In this document: piece after piece, positions 44,806-54,085 of the stretch
How the letters are laid out: every line of letters begins with the position of its first letter
Numbering within the stretch: the first letter of the stretch is position 1
Origin: Asticcacaulis taihuensis
Lineage (GTDB): Bacteria; Pseudomonadota; Alphaproteobacteria; Caulobacterales; Caulobacteraceae
Direction: 5' to 3'
Length of the DNA: 64,000 bases
Assembly: GCF_900100255.1 (NCBI RefSeq)
Contig: NZ_FMTS01000001.1
Coordinates: forward strand, 186,001-250,000
The notes under the pieces: model-generated
The model's input: only the letters and a program-made list of their open reading frames with translations
Databases searched by the model: none
Told to the model about the DNA's origin: nothing
Made by a program: the position numbers and the translations under genes

Positions 44806-45920
44806 ACTGGCGGCGGCGTAGCCTCAAAGAGCTGCCAGCGCGTTTGAATATCCGCCTGAAGATCACCATAGAAAAGATTGTAAGAATTGACCTTTCTTTG
44901 ATCTTCCCACGTCCCGTCATCCTTGAAGGACGGCGATTTCGGCTTATCGACAAATAACAAGCCCCCCAGACAATGCGCCGAAATCTTGCGAACGCTCAGG
45001 GCCGGTTCTGTGCCCCATTCCAGTCCCGTCGCATTGGTCGCGCCCTGGGAATGACGTGCATCCACCTCGTCATCGGTGGCAGTCCCATTCAGGGGATTAA
45101 CGCAGACCCCTTTGCGCGAGCCCATGGGCTGCAAGGTTTCCCCCTGCCAATAGACGGCCTTTTGCAAAACCTGCAAGGCCACATCCGGCCGGCCCGAATT
45201 GATACTGACATAGCTGACAATGCAGCCGACCTGGCGGCGTGACAGGCAGGCCGGTGTCGGGGCAGTCACACCAAACTGGCTTTCCGGCACAAGCGTCTCC
45301 AGAAAATAGGCCGTAACCAGTTGCGACTTTAGTTCAGGATCGTTCGCCACCACATCGCGGACGAGACGCGACGCCAGAACACCGCCTTGTTCCAGGCCGA
45401 CAATGACGAAACCGCGACCACCCCGGCGCACCTTGAGGAATTCGGTAAAGGCCGCGCTCACATCACGATAGGCAAACTGACGCGCCTCACGCGAATCTTC
45501 CTTCAGGTTCAACTGGGTAAACAGGCTGCCCTGCCGGTATTTCGGCGCATAGACATTGCCCATGATGGCGAAGGGGGCGGCATAGTTCGGCAGTTGCACG
45601 CGCTGCACCTCGGCCTTGATGGCATTGCTCGTGGTCGAGCCCAGCCACTGATCGCCGCCATTATAGCTGGTGCCATGAACGAAAAAGACATCCACCTTGC
45701 GTGGATCGGCATAGTAATGGGCCGGATTGAGATACCAGCCATCCCCCTTGGTATAGTCTGGCGCGGCCGGCGGATGATATATCTGGAAGGGAATCTTGGG
45801 ATCGAGATAGTTGCGATGAATGTCGTTCTGCAAATACAGGAAGGCCAGCGCCAGAAAGCCGCCGACAAGAAGGCCGATCAACAGGCTGAGCCTGCGTTTC
45901 TGTAAAATCTGTTTCCACAT
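44802..45920 (-). CDS. DUF3089 alpha/beta-hydrolase-like protein lacking the nucleophile Ser
   Basis: 372 residues. An N-terminal membrane anchor (LSLLIGLLVGGFLALAFLYL) precedes a periplasmic hydrolase-like domain (DVFFVHGTSYNGGDQW, FAYRDVSAAF). The nucleophile elbow usually reads GHSQG but is G-L-E177-Q-G here (VIVGLEQGG), so the catalytic serine is replaced by glutamate. The rest of the DUF3089 pattern (FLETLVPESQFGV, CLSRRQVGCIVSYV) is kept. It may be a binding rather than catalytic member. Its 3' end overlaps that of recG by 4 bp. Confidence 0.78.
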   Translation of the reverse strand: MWKQILQKRRLSLLIGLLVGGFLALAFLYLQNDIHRNYLDPKIPFQIYHPPAAPDYTKGDGWYLNPAHYYADPRKVDVFFVHGTSYNGGDQWLGSTTSNAIKAEVQRVQLPNYAAPFAIMGNVYAPKYRQGSLFTQLNLKEDSREARQFAYRDVSAAFTEFLKVRRGGRGFVIVGLEQGGVLASRLVRDVVANDPELKSQLVTAYFLETLVPESQFGVTAPTPACLSRRQVGCIVSYVSINSGRPDVALQVLQKAVYWQGETLQPMGSRKGVCVNPLNGTATDDEVDARHSQGATNATGLEWGTEPALSVRKISAHCLGGLLFVDKPKSPSFKDDGTWEDQRKVNSYNLFYGDLQADIQTRWQLFEATPPPV

Positions 45921-46006
45921 TCCATTATGAACTTAAGAGGAGACGCTTTCAAAACAAAGGCCGCATCCGCCCGTCCGGTTCACTTTTTGTGACCCCGGAT
46001 AACAGA

Positions 46007-46924
46007 TCAATCTTTGGCCGGCTTATAAAGCGCGTTGGGCCAGCGCTTATGCACCCAGAACCATTCCTCTGGATTATCGCGCACCGCCTGTTCGATAAAA
46101 GCGCTTATCTTGCGAACAGTTGTTTCAATATCCTGAGCCTTGTGCCCGGTGTCATCTACTTCAATCGGCTCATGCACCGTGACATGAAAACGCGCCTTAT
46201 GCAGCCGACGGATCGTCAGGGGTTGCAAGACCGTACCGAAACGCTGGGCCAGCCGCGTCGGACCAGGTGCTGTTTCGGCGATATGCCCGAAGAAGGGCGT
46301 CGGCACACCGCGGTTGAACTTCTGGTCGTTCATCAGGCCGACCGATTCGCCTTTTTGCAGGGCGATTAGTAATTCCTTGGCGCCATCCCCGCCCTTGGGC
46401 GCAAACATGGTCACGCCATAGGCCGCGCGCCCGGCCCGGATGCGGGCATCAACATAAGGGTTATTGGCGGCACGGTAGGTGATCATATAGGGCACTTTCG
46501 CCGCCAGGATCGCCGCGTTCATGACCTCCCAGTTCGACAGATGGCCGGAAATGAATATCACCGGCTTACCGCTGGCAGCGATGGCTTCCAACCGTTCGAA
46601 GCCTTCAATTTCGATACGCGATGGATCACGGACGATCCGGTCCATGATGGCAAATTCGCCGGCCATGGTGCGGCCGGTATTTTCCCATTGCCGCGTGATC
46701 AGGCGCTTGCGCTCCGCTTTGTCCATCTCAGGAAAAGCCAGTTCCAGATTACGCCTTACTGTCTTCTGCACCGGAGTCAGCGGCCCCAGGGTCTTGAGCA
46801 GCCAGCCCCCGAAATCCGAGGCCGTATCCACCGGCAAGGCGCGGGTAAAGGCCGCAAAGGCGTCGTAAAGCAGGGCCTCCAGGCGCCAGACAATATCCTG
46901 CATGAAGGCGGGCTTGTCCGTCAT
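46007..46924 (-). CDS. Lipid A acyltransferase-like protein (LpxL/HtrB family)
   Basis: 305 residues from the ATG at 46924. The HxxxxE catalytic motif occurs as HLSNWE within VIFISGHLSNWEVMN. Further family features are MNDQKFNRGVPTPFFG and the C-terminal PEEWFWVHKRWPN. Such enzymes transfer acyl chains to the lipid A precursor. The start overlaps the stop of the upstream glycosyltransferase by one base (TGATG), so the two are translationally coupled, consistent with envelope lipopolysaccharide synthesis. The exact acyl step cannot be fixed from the sequence. Confidence 0.88.
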   Translation of the reverse strand: MTDKPAFMQDIVWRLEALLYDAFAAFTRALPVDTASDFGGWLLKTLGPLTPVQKTVRRNLELAFPEMDKAERKRLITRQWENTGRTMAGEFAIMDRIVRDPSRIEIEGFERLEAIAASGKPVIFISGHLSNWEVMNAAILAAKVPYMITYRAANNPYVDARIRAGRAAYGVTMFAPKGGDGAKELLIALQKGESVGLMNDQKFNRGVPTPFFGHIAETAPGPTRLAQRFGTVLQPLTIRRLHKARFHVTVHEPIEVDDTGHKAQDIETTVRKISAFIEQAVRDNPEEWFWVHKRWPNALYKPAKD

Positions 46925-47703
46925 CAGGCCGCGTCCTTCACGGCTTTCTGCGCCGAAAGAATCTTGCGCAGGCGGTTCAGCCGCGCTTCCGCCGCCAGAT
47001 GGCTGCTGTAAAGGCCATCCCACCCGCCAGTAAAATGCGCGCGAAAAATGAAATACCGAAGGAAAACGAATGGATACTCGAAGGGCAGCCGCAACCAGAT
47101 CGCCCAGGCCGGCTTTTTCAACACCTTGGCTTGAAGATTGGTATAGGAATCGAGCTTGGCGCGGATATGTTCGTAAGAACGCGCCGAAAAATGCATGACC
47201 GCGCCATGCAACTGCCCCACCGGTTCTGCCTTGGTATCAACCGTATCGTGGACCAGGCTCTCACGGAAGCGCACAACGCGCCGGTCATACAGCCTTACAT
47301 AGTTATGGTAATCCGCCCACAGGCGCGGCTTTGTCTTGCCGGGATAGACATTCCTGATTCTGAACCTGTAGGCGTTGAGTTTGGGGCCAGCGGCCATCAG
47401 CGCCCTGATTTCGTTAAAAAGCGCCGGCGTGACGATTTCGTCGGCATCCAGATTGAGAATCCAGTCGTATGACGCACAGTCTTCACTGTATCGCTTTTGC
47501 GGTCCGTAACCTGGCCAGTCGTGATGGATGACGCGGGCGCCGAGCTTTTCGGCAACCGCCACCGTATCGTCGGTCGACCCGCTGTCAATGACCACCACTT
47601 CGCTCACCAGCCCCTGAACCGCACGGATACAATCACCAATACGGTCGCCTTCGTTTCGGGCGATAATACAGCAGCTTAAGGGTGTTGGTTCAATTGCGTC
47701 CAT
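46924..47703 (-). CDS. GT2 glycosyltransferase, WaaE/KdtX-like LPS core type
   Basis: 259 residues from the ATG at 47703 (MDAIEPTPLSCCIIARNEG). The GT-A nucleotide-sugar fold shows VVIDSGSTDDTVAVAEKLGARVIHHDWPGYGPQKRY and the DxD-type LNLDADEIVT. The C-terminal AKPAWAIWLRLPFEYPFVFLRYF is typical of the LPS inner-core beta-1,4-glucosyltransferase family. It is coupled to the acyltransferase downstream. The open frame upstream to 47826 runs antisense to the photolyase start, so the internal ATG is preferred. Confidence 0.87.
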   Translation of the reverse strand: MDAIEPTPLSCCIIARNEGDRIGDCIRAVQGLVSEVVVIDSGSTDDTVAVAEKLGARVIHHDWPGYGPQKRYSEDCASYDWILNLDADEIVTPALFNEIRALMAAGPKLNAYRFRIRNVYPGKTKPRLWADYHNYVRLYDRRVVRFRESLVHDTVDTKAEPVGQLHGAVMHFSARSYEHIRAKLDSYTNLQAKVLKKPAWAIWLRLPFEYPFVFLRYFIFRAHFTGGWDGLYSSHLAAEARLNRLRKILSAQKAVKDAA

Positions 47704-47754
47704 GCTACCTCTTGTGCCCAAGACCTCCAGAACAGGCAAGCCTTCCTTTTCCCC

Positions 47755-49233
47755 ATGACAGAAAAACACGCCCCAGCCGCACCGGTTATCCTCTGGTTTC
47801 GCTTTGATCTGCGATTGCACGATCACGCTGGCGTTCTTGCGGCGCTTGAAAGCGGCCGGCCTGTTCTGCCCCTATATATATGGGATGAAGATGTGGCGAC
47901 ACGCCCCATGGGTGCAGCCTCAAAATGGTGGCTGCACCGATCGCTGGAAGCCCTGGATGCGGACCTTCGGAAACAAGGTTCGCGGCTGATTATCGAGCGC
48001 GGCAACAGTCAGATTATTCTGGCATCTCTTTCCAGAGAATTCGGCGTAAAAACAATATACTGTTCGAAGACTTTTGATCCGAAAAATGAACAATATGATG
48101 AGGAACTGGCGGACGAACTGGCGGCGGCGGGCCTCGAATTGAAGCGGCTGAACACCACGCTTCTGTCTTCTCCCGGAGCCCTCAGCACGCAGGGCGGCAC
48201 ACCTTTTCGCGTCTTCACCCCTTTCTATAAAGCCCTTCTGGCATCCGGCGCCTGCGATATCGCCCCCTTGCCCAGTCTGCCGGAAACTCTCTGGCCAAAG
48301 CCTGCGGAATGGCCAGCCTCGCTGACCGTTGCCGATCTGGGGCTTCAACCGAAGTTCACGCCTTCCGGAAAAGACTGGTCAAAGGGCTTCAGCCGCTTCA
48401 GGCCCGGAGAGGCGGGCGCGCGTGGCGCGCTCAGGCATTTTCTTAAAAACCATCTACAATCCTATGAAATAAATCGGGATCGCCCGGATCTGGATATAAC
48501 ATCCCACCTGTCCCCCCATTTGCGATTCGGCGAAATCAGCCCACAACGGATACTGTTTGAAACTGAAAGAGCCGCCGATGCGGATCATCGTTTGCAGGCC
48601 GGCGCCGCCAAGTTTCGTGCCGAACTCGCCTGGCGGGAATTCTCCTATAGCTTGCTCACCCAGCAACCCCGCCTGCATGAAATCAATTTCCGTCGTGACT
48701 TTGATCGGTTCGACTGGCGGCAGGACGACAGACAATTTCGTGCCTGGTGTCGTGGCGAAACCGGTTACGAACTGGTCGATGCCGGTATGAGAGAACTCTG
48801 GCAGACTGGCTACATGCACAATCGCGTGCGCATGGTGGCGGCATCCTTTCTCGTCAAACACCTGCTGATCGACTGGCGTCGCGGCGAGCAGTGGTTCTGG
48901 GACTGCCTTCTGGATGCAGATCCAGCAAATAACCCGGCGAGTTGGCAATGGGTTGCCGGTTCCGGCGCCGACGCCGCCCCTTACTTCCGCATTTTCAATC
49001 CGATCACCCAGGCTGAGAAATTTGATCCCAAAGGTGACTATCGTGGCCGCTATATACAGGGCTATACACATCTTTGCACAGGCACAAATAACAGCAGGAA
49101 ACAGGCAGAACTGTTTGATAAACAGGACAAGGCCTCAAATTACCCACAACCGATTGTCGACCATGCGCAGGCCCGCGACCGTGCTCTGGAAACTTACAAG
49201 AATCGCGCAGCCTATGAGGAGTACCAGTCATGA
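47755..49233 (+). CDS. phrB: Deoxyribodipyrimidine photolyase
   Basis: A 492-residue class I CPD photolyase-type flavoprotein that repairs UV dimers with blue light. The N-terminal antenna-binding domain begins VILWFRFDLRLHDHAGV. The FAD domain has FRAELAWREFSYSLLTQQP, YMHNRVRMVAASFLVKHLLIDWRRGEQWFW, DADPANNPASWQWVAGSGADAAPYFRIFNP. The Trp electron-transfer region is present. Its stop overlaps the next gene's ATG by 4 bp. Confidence 0.94.
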   Translation: MTEKHAPAAPVILWFRFDLRLHDHAGVLAALESGRPVLPLYIWDEDVATRPMGAASKWWLHRSLEALDADLRKQGSRLIIERGNSQIILASLSREFGVKTIYCSKTFDPKNEQYDEELADELAAAGLELKRLNTTLLSSPGALSTQGGTPFRVFTPFYKALLASGACDIAPLPSLPETLWPKPAEWPASLTVADLGLQPKFTPSGKDWSKGFSRFRPGEAGARGALRHFLKNHLQSYEINRDRPDLDITSHLSPHLRFGEISPQRILFETERAADADHRLQAGAAKFRAELAWREFSYSLLTQQPRLHEINFRRDFDRFDWRQDDRQFRAWCRGETGYELVDAGMRELWQTGYMHNRVRMVAASFLVKHLLIDWRRGEQWFWDCLLDADPANNPASWQWVAGSGADAAPYFRIFNPITQAEKFDPKGDYRGRYIQGYTHLCTGTNNSRKQAELFDKQDKASNYPQPIVDHAQARDRALETYKNRAAYEEYQS

Positions 49234-50063
49234 CCACACAGATTGAACCGCAGGATTTGGCGAAACTGGTGGATGACGGTGCTGTCAAAATTCTGGATGG
49301 GAGTTGGGCGCTGGATGGTACCGACATGCGGGCGCTTTACAGGGCCAATCATATTCCCGGTGCGCAATTCTTTGATCTGGATGCCATCGCCGATCACAGC
49401 ACGCCCTTGCCTCACATGGCGCCCTCACCTGACCAGTTTGCTGCGGCTGTCGGACAGATGGGCATTTCGGAAACCGACCATGTCGTTATTTATGACCGGC
49501 AGGGCCTTTTCTCTGCCGCGCGGGTCTGGTGGACTTTCAGGCTGATGGGGCACGAAAAAGTGCAGGTTCTGCGTGGTGGACTGCCGGCGTGGCAGGCGGG
49601 TGGCTTCCCCGTCACGAACCAGGTTTCCGCTCCCATTCCAACCACTTATGCAACCAGGCATATTGTGGAAAATATTATAAATATAAGCGACTTACAGAGT
49701 GCAATTAAAACTAATGACAGCCTGATCCTGGATGCGCGGCCAAAGGCTCGTTTTGAAAGCACAGCCCCCGAACCGCGCGCTGGTCTGCGCTCAGGCCACA
49801 TGCCAGGCAGCCGCAGCCTGCCGTTTGGCGAACTCGTGAGCGACGGCGCACTGAAACCACGAAATGAACTGGAGATAATTTTCCACTCCTATGGCGTCAG
49901 CGATGCTAAGCCAATTGTCACGACATGCGGTTCCGGTGTCACCGCGGCCATCATCAGTATGGCCCTGTTTGAGGCGGGCCATACCTCTGCGCGACTCTAT
50001 GATGGTTCATGGGCGGAATGGGGCCAGGAAGGCCTGGATACGCCGATCGTGATTGGGCCTTGA
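49230..50063 (+). CDS. sseA: 3-Mercaptopyruvate/thiosulfate sulfurtransferase
   Basis: 277 residues with two rhodanese domains. The C-terminal active loop is CGSGVTA (in IVTTCGSGVTAAIISMALF), the sequence typical of mercaptopyruvate sulfurtransferases; the first domain is inactive, as is usual. IPGAQFFDLDAIAD and GHMPGSRSLPF are the paired signatures. It overlaps phrB by ATGA, so the two are expressed together; the tRNA-Arg lies on the other strand just downstream. Confidence 0.93.
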   Translation: MTTQIEPQDLAKLVDDGAVKILDGSWALDGTDMRALYRANHIPGAQFFDLDAIADHSTPLPHMAPSPDQFAAAVGQMGISETDHVVIYDRQGLFSAARVWWTFRLMGHEKVQVLRGGLPAWQAGGFPVTNQVSAPIPTTYATRHIVENIINISDLQSAIKTNDSLILDARPKARFESTAPEPRAGLRSGHMPGSRSLPFGELVSDGALKPRNELEIIFHSYGVSDAKPIVTTCGSGVTAAIISMALFEAGHTSARLYDGSWAEWGQEGLDTPIVIGP

Positions 50064-50085
50064 AGACCGGCGCCTGAACAGGGCG

Positions 50086-50162
50086 TGGCGACTCCGACAG
50101 GGCTCGAACCTGTAACCGTCCGCTTAGAAGGCGGATGCTCTATCCAGTTGAGCTACGGAGCC
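50086..50162 (-). tRNA. tRNA-Arg(UCU)
   Basis: 77 nt including CCA. The acceptor GGCTCCG pairs with CGGAGTC (one wobble), the anticodon loop CTTCTAA gives UCU, and the T arm CAGGTTCGAGCCCTG is intact. Confidence 0.95.
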
Positions 50163-50179
50163 TCAAAAGCAGGAATGCG

Positions 50180-50485
50180 CTAGTGCGTCCAGCTTTGTCT
50201 GCGGCCGAAAGCAAAATTGTCGGCATAGGCCTTTATGATCTTCGGCGGCGCTTCCGGTTCGATCAGGCGGAAGGGAATGCCATGATGCTCGGCAAAGGCC
50301 ATGGCCTGGTCCTTGGTCTCGAAGGTCAGGCGCACCTGGGCATCGGTATCGGCAGATGACGACCAGCCCATCAGCGGATCAGGCGTGCGGGCGGATTTCG
50401 GTTCAAACTCCAGTATCCAGTCATGGGTCTTGCCACGGCCGGATTGCATGGCGGTCTTGGCGGGTTTGAAAATACGCGCGAACAT
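50180..50485 (-). CDS. NDUFS4-like accessory subunit of complex I
   Basis: 101 residues of the ETC complex I subunit conserved family (mitochondrial 18-kDa NDUFS4). Seen: ARIFKPAKTAMQSGRGKTHDWILEFEP, the family core; DPLMGWSSSADTDAQVRLTFETKDQAMAFAEHHG; and the C-terminal KAYADNFAFGRRQSWTH. In alphaproteobacterial complex I it stabilises the junction near the NADH module. It lies more than 20 kb from nuoA, next to the tRNA-Arg, so its supply is uncoupled from the operon. Confidence 0.9.
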   Translation of the reverse strand: MFARIFKPAKTAMQSGRGKTHDWILEFEPKSARTPDPLMGWSSSADTDAQVRLTFETKDQAMAFAEHHGIPFRLIEPEAPPKIIKAYADNFAFGRRQSWTH

Positions 50486-50579
50486 CGTTGTCTCCTGGAT
50501 ACGCTAGGATTCGCTCATCCTTACGTATCTGTCTGTTACTACCAAACGCAGCCAGCGGTAAAGAGGAAAGGCAAGACAT

Positions 50580-50616
50580 TTAAAAAGCCGACCCCAGAAG
50601 GAGCCGGCTTTTTAAA
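50580..50616 (-). terminator. Intrinsic terminator after tRNA-Pro(CGG)
   Basis: AAAAAGCCG pairs with CGGCTTTTT around an 18-nt region. It lies directly at the 3' end of the minus-strand tRNA-Pro and provides a U-run in that direction. Confidence 0.75.
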
Positions 50617-50693
50617 TGGTCGGGGCGAGAGGATTCGAACCTCCGGCCTCCTGCTCCCGAAGCAGGCGCGCTACCAGGCTGCGCTACGCCCCG
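50617..50693 (-). tRNA. tRNA-Pro(CGG)
   Basis: 77 nt with CCA. Acceptor CGGGGCG/CGCCCCG, anticodon loop CTTCGGG (CGG), T arm GAGGTTCGAATCCTC. The D arm GCGCAGCCTGGTAGCGC is shared with the next tRNA. Confidence 0.95.
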
Positions 50694-50741
50694 ACTAAAT
50701 CTAACTCACCAACACAGGCCCCTTGCATGGCACCGATGTGC

Positions 50742-50818
<77 letters not shown>

Positions 50819-51055
50819 TTGCCCTGCCAATAACCAAGGTCACCGGCCGAGAGGCGCGCTTCATGCCATTTTCACCAGAGCTCCGCAAGCCCTCCAGACA
50901 TGAAAAAACGCCAAGTTGCTGACTTTTATTGATTTCACCTTATAGCCCAAGGAAAAAGGCGTGGATAACCGAAACCTCATCCCCCTGGACGGCAATAAAA
51001 AACGCGAACAGCCTGAACTGTCCGCGCCTCTTTGAATACGATTCATGACGACAGC

Positions 51056-51625
51056 TTAGACAAATGCCCTGGGATGAACCTCGGTAACCACAAGTCCCTT
51101 AGGCCCCTCGCCGAAGCGCACCATGATGGTATCGCCCTGCTGGACATCTTCCAAGCCGTAGCGGCGCAAGGTCTCGATATGGATAAAGATATCGGTGGGA
51201 TCATCGCCGCGCACCACAAAGCCATAGCCCTTGGTGCGGTTGAACCACTTGATAGTCGCAGCCTCAAGATCGCCCACGCGCACACTGTCATTGACAGCGC
51301 GCGAAGCCCGCGGCGCCTGAATATCCGAACGGATGGGTGAAGACGCACCTTCAGCTACGGCTTCCAGATTATCGATCTCGATAACCTGCCAGCCCTTGGC
51401 CCGCTTGGCGATCTTGCAGGTGATCCTGGCGCCTTCATGCGCGCTGTCACGCCCCATGTCGCGCAGGCTCGAAATGTGAAGCAGGACATCGCGCATACTG
51501 GTCAGCGTCGAATCCTGCGGAACAATGAAGCCATATCCCTTCGCGGCATCAAACCATTTCACATGACCTGAAATCGTTACTAATTCGTCGGCTTCGGTTT
51601 TGCTGTTGTAATCAAACAAACTCAT
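51056..51625 (-). CDS. Double cold-shock-domain protein
   Basis: 189 residues with two CSDs: residues about 17-90 ([28 protein letters not shown]) and about 120-185 ([29 protein letters not shown]). Both RNP1 (KGYGFI/V) and RNP2 (FIHI/LLHI) motifs are kept, so both should bind single-stranded nucleic acid. The linker is Ala/Ser-rich. This layout matches the double-CSD CspC/CspD proteins of Caulobacterales. A TATAAT-like -10 lies at 51669-51674 on the minus strand. Confidence 0.92.
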   Translation of the reverse strand: MSLFDYNSKTEADELVTISGHVKWFDAAKGYGFIVPQDSTLTSMRDVLLHISSLRDMGRDSAHEGARITCKIAKRAKGWQVIEIDNLEAVAEGASSPIRSDIQAPRASRAVNDSVRVGDLEAATIKWFNRTKGYGFVVRGDDPTDIFIHIETLRRYGLEDVQQGDTIMVRFGEGPKGLVVTEVHPRAFV

Positions 51626-51668
51626 CTATCCTCACCCATGTCGCCATGAACTTATCAAGTGACACTCA

Positions 51669-51674
51669 TTATAA
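51669..51674 (-). promoter_or_regulatory. Candidate -10 element for the cold-shock gene
   Basis: A perfect TATAAT on the minus strand, about 45 bp before the ATG at 51625. No good -35 is seen 16-18 bp upstream, so the assignment is weak. Confidence 0.4.
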
Positions 51675-51886
51675 TAACACGGATATCTCAATTTGGGAGG
51701 CAAAAAAGAGAATATATTCGTATGAATTGAGAAAATACGCCAAAAAATCGCTTTAGGCGAGTGTAATTGTGATCACGCGAGCGGCTGAGACCGTTACCAA
51801 TTGGTAATTATCTGTGGATAAGTCGAAAGGTGGCCATCAACCCAGGGCAAAAGGTTACCGATAAGGGGAAAATCTGGCCGCTTGAA

Positions 51887-51961
51887 TGGCAGTCCCTAGG
51901 GGAGTCGAACCCCTCTTTTCAGGTTGAAAACCTGACGTCCTAACCGATAGACGAAGGGACC
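51887..51961 (-). tRNA. tRNA-Glu(UUC)
   Basis: 75 nt with CCA. Acceptor GGTCCCT/AGGGACT, anticodon loop TTTTCAA (UUC), T arm GGGGTTCGACTCCCC. Confidence 0.95.
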
Positions 51962-52051
51962 GCGTTCAAGAGGTGCGCTAGGTAACCGTTCTTATTTCGG
52001 GATGCAAGCGCTATTTTCATTTTTTTCCTGTGCAGGCATACAGTCCGGCTG

Positions 52052-53908
52052 TCAGGCCAGGGCGATGTCCTCGATTTCAAGCTGAACCCCTCGCCGGCCC
52101 ATATAGTCATCGGCCTTTAGCCTTCCCACCACATGGATCAGCCCGACCGGGCGCAAAAGCGCGTCACCGATCGCCGTGCCCTCGGCGCGCCACATGATGC
52201 CTTTCAGCTTTGCGCCGCCGTCATCGCTCAACTCAAAACGGATATGCCCGCCCTTCATGGCCTGGGCAAAACCGACACGGATGCCGGCGAAAGCCAGCAC
52301 CGGCTCGGGGTTGCCCTGGCCGAAAGGCGCCAACAGGTCAAAGCGGTCATAGAGCGCGCGCGATGCCGCCTTCACGCTCAAAATGGCATCGATCTCAACA
52401 GCCTCGATCTGGTCGGCCTCCGACACGTGGGTCGTCACATAGTCATTGATGAAACGACGAAGCTCACCGATCCGCTCACGCTCCACGCTCAGGCCCGCCG
52501 CCATGGCATGGCCGCCGCCGGAAAGCAGAATGCCGGTCTCGAAAGCCGCGCCAACCGCTTCGCCGAGATTAACACCCGCCTGCGAACGACCAGAGCCCTT
52601 CCCCATGCCGCTGACCGGATCAATGCCTATAATAATGACTGGCTTATGCCAACGTTCGCGCAACCGCCCGGCCACGATGCCAATCACGCCGGGATGCCAG
52701 TCTTCGCGGGCGATGACAATGACCGGATCGTCGCTCGGCCAAAGCCCCTGCGCTTCCGCCGTCTGCATAGCCTGGTCAAGCACCTCAGCCTCGATATCCC
52801 GACGCGTGCGATTCAGTTCATCCAACTCGTGCGCGAGAGCAGCGGCTTCTTCGACATCGTCAGTCGACAACAGCCGGACGCCGAGGTCCGAGCGCCCGAC
52901 CCGACCGCCGGCATTGATCCGCGGGCCGATAACAAAGCCGGAATGGAAGGTGCTCATCAGATTGACCGCCGCGCTCTTGTCGCCGGCCACCTCCATAAGC
53001 GCCTTGATGCCGGCATTCTTTAGTTGCGACATCACCTTCAGCCCTTGTGCAGCCAGGGCGCGGTTGAAACCGGTCAGGGCGGTGACATCGCAAATGGCGC
53101 CCAGGGCCGACAGGTCCAGCCACTGGCGCAGATCGGGTTTCGGCCGGTCATCGAAAAGGCCGCGTTTTTCGGCCTCACGGTTCAGGCCGGCCAGAACCAC
53201 GAAAACCACGCCCGCCGCCGCCAGATTCCCCTGCGCCGATGTGCAGCCCGGCCGGTTCGGATTAACGACGGCCAGGGCGTGCGGCGGTTCTTCGCGCATC
53301 AGGTGGTGATCAATCACCACGACATCGAGACCGATACTGGCGGCATAATCGAGCGCCCTGTGCGCCATGGCGCCGCAATCGACTGTCACAACCAGATCCG
53401 TGCCCTGGCGCTTGAGCGTATCAAAGGCGGCATTGGAAGGCCCGTATCCTTCCGTCACCCGATCGGGCACATAGACCTCAAGTTCATGCCCCATATGGCG
53501 GAACCAGCGCACCAGTTGCGCCGCGCTGGTGGCACCATCGACATCATAATCAGCGAAAATGCTGATTTTTGCCTTGCACTCAAGGGCATCAAGCATGGCG
53601 CTGACCGCCTTATCCATGTCCATGAAACAGGACGGTTCCGGGAATAGCGCCTTGAGCGTCGGGAAGATGAAGTCCTGCAGGCCCTCCGGCGTCACGCCGC
53701 GCCCGGCGGCGAAACGCGCCAGAGGCTCAACGAAATCGGTCTCCGCCACATTCATCAGACCCAGGCGATGGGTAAGCTCGCGCAGGATCTCTGGCGAAAC
53801 GCCCTTGGCTGCGATACGCTCCCGCCAGGCGCGACCGCTCAACGACGTCGTGACACCGAGATAAGGCGGGACATTGTGAGCGGGCTTCAGCGAGGAATGG
53901 GCATCCAT
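52052..53908 (-). CDS. recJ: Single-stranded-DNA-specific exonuclease RecJ
   Basis: A 618-residue 5'-3' exonuclease of the DHH family used in recombination and mismatch/base-excision repair. The catalytic motifs are IFADYDVDGATSAAQLVRWF (about residue 120), VVTVDCGAM, DVVVIDHHLM (DHH) and the DHHA1-type SGGGHAMAAGLSVERERIGEL. An OB-like C-terminal domain follows. Length is typical. Confidence 0.96.
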   Translation of the reverse strand: MDAHSSLKPAHNVPPYLGVTTSLSGRAWRERIAAKGVSPEILRELTHRLGLMNVAETDFVEPLARFAAGRGVTPEGLQDFIFPTLKALFPEPSCFMDMDKAVSAMLDALECKAKISIFADYDVDGATSAAQLVRWFRHMGHELEVYVPDRVTEGYGPSNAAFDTLKRQGTDLVVTVDCGAMAHRALDYAASIGLDVVVIDHHLMREEPPHALAVVNPNRPGCTSAQGNLAAAGVVFVVLAGLNREAEKRGLFDDRPKPDLRQWLDLSALGAICDVTALTGFNRALAAQGLKVMSQLKNAGIKALMEVAGDKSAAVNLMSTFHSGFVIGPRINAGGRVGRSDLGVRLLSTDDVEEAAALAHELDELNRTRRDIEAEVLDQAMQTAEAQGLWPSDDPVIVIAREDWHPGVIGIVAGRLRERWHKPVIIIGIDPVSGMGKGSGRSQAGVNLGEAVGAAFETGILLSGGGHAMAAGLSVERERIGELRRFINDYVTTHVSEADQIEAVEIDAILSVKAASRALYDRFDLLAPFGQGNPEPVLAFAGIRVGFAQAMKGGHIRFELSDDGGAKLKGIMWRAEGTAIGDALLRPVGLIHVVGRLKADDYMGRRGVQLEIEDIALA

Positions 53909-54085
53909 ATCGAGTCATCTCTTTGATAAGACCAGCAGACTAACAGACAAGGCCACGCGGGCAATGACGCAATCAACCGCACGGTCACGAAAGCGAGAAC
54001 ACGCGGGGATAAGTCAGGCGCCGGTTGGCAAATCCCGCGGCCTGCCATAGGTTATTGGCAGAATCGCACAATCAGGGGGCATAGG

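Noticed and set aside
51813-51821. Replication origin near the cold-shock gene
   Set aside because: Only one DnaA box is seen, with no AT-rich unwinding element or cluster of boxes, and no dnaA or parAB neighbourhood.
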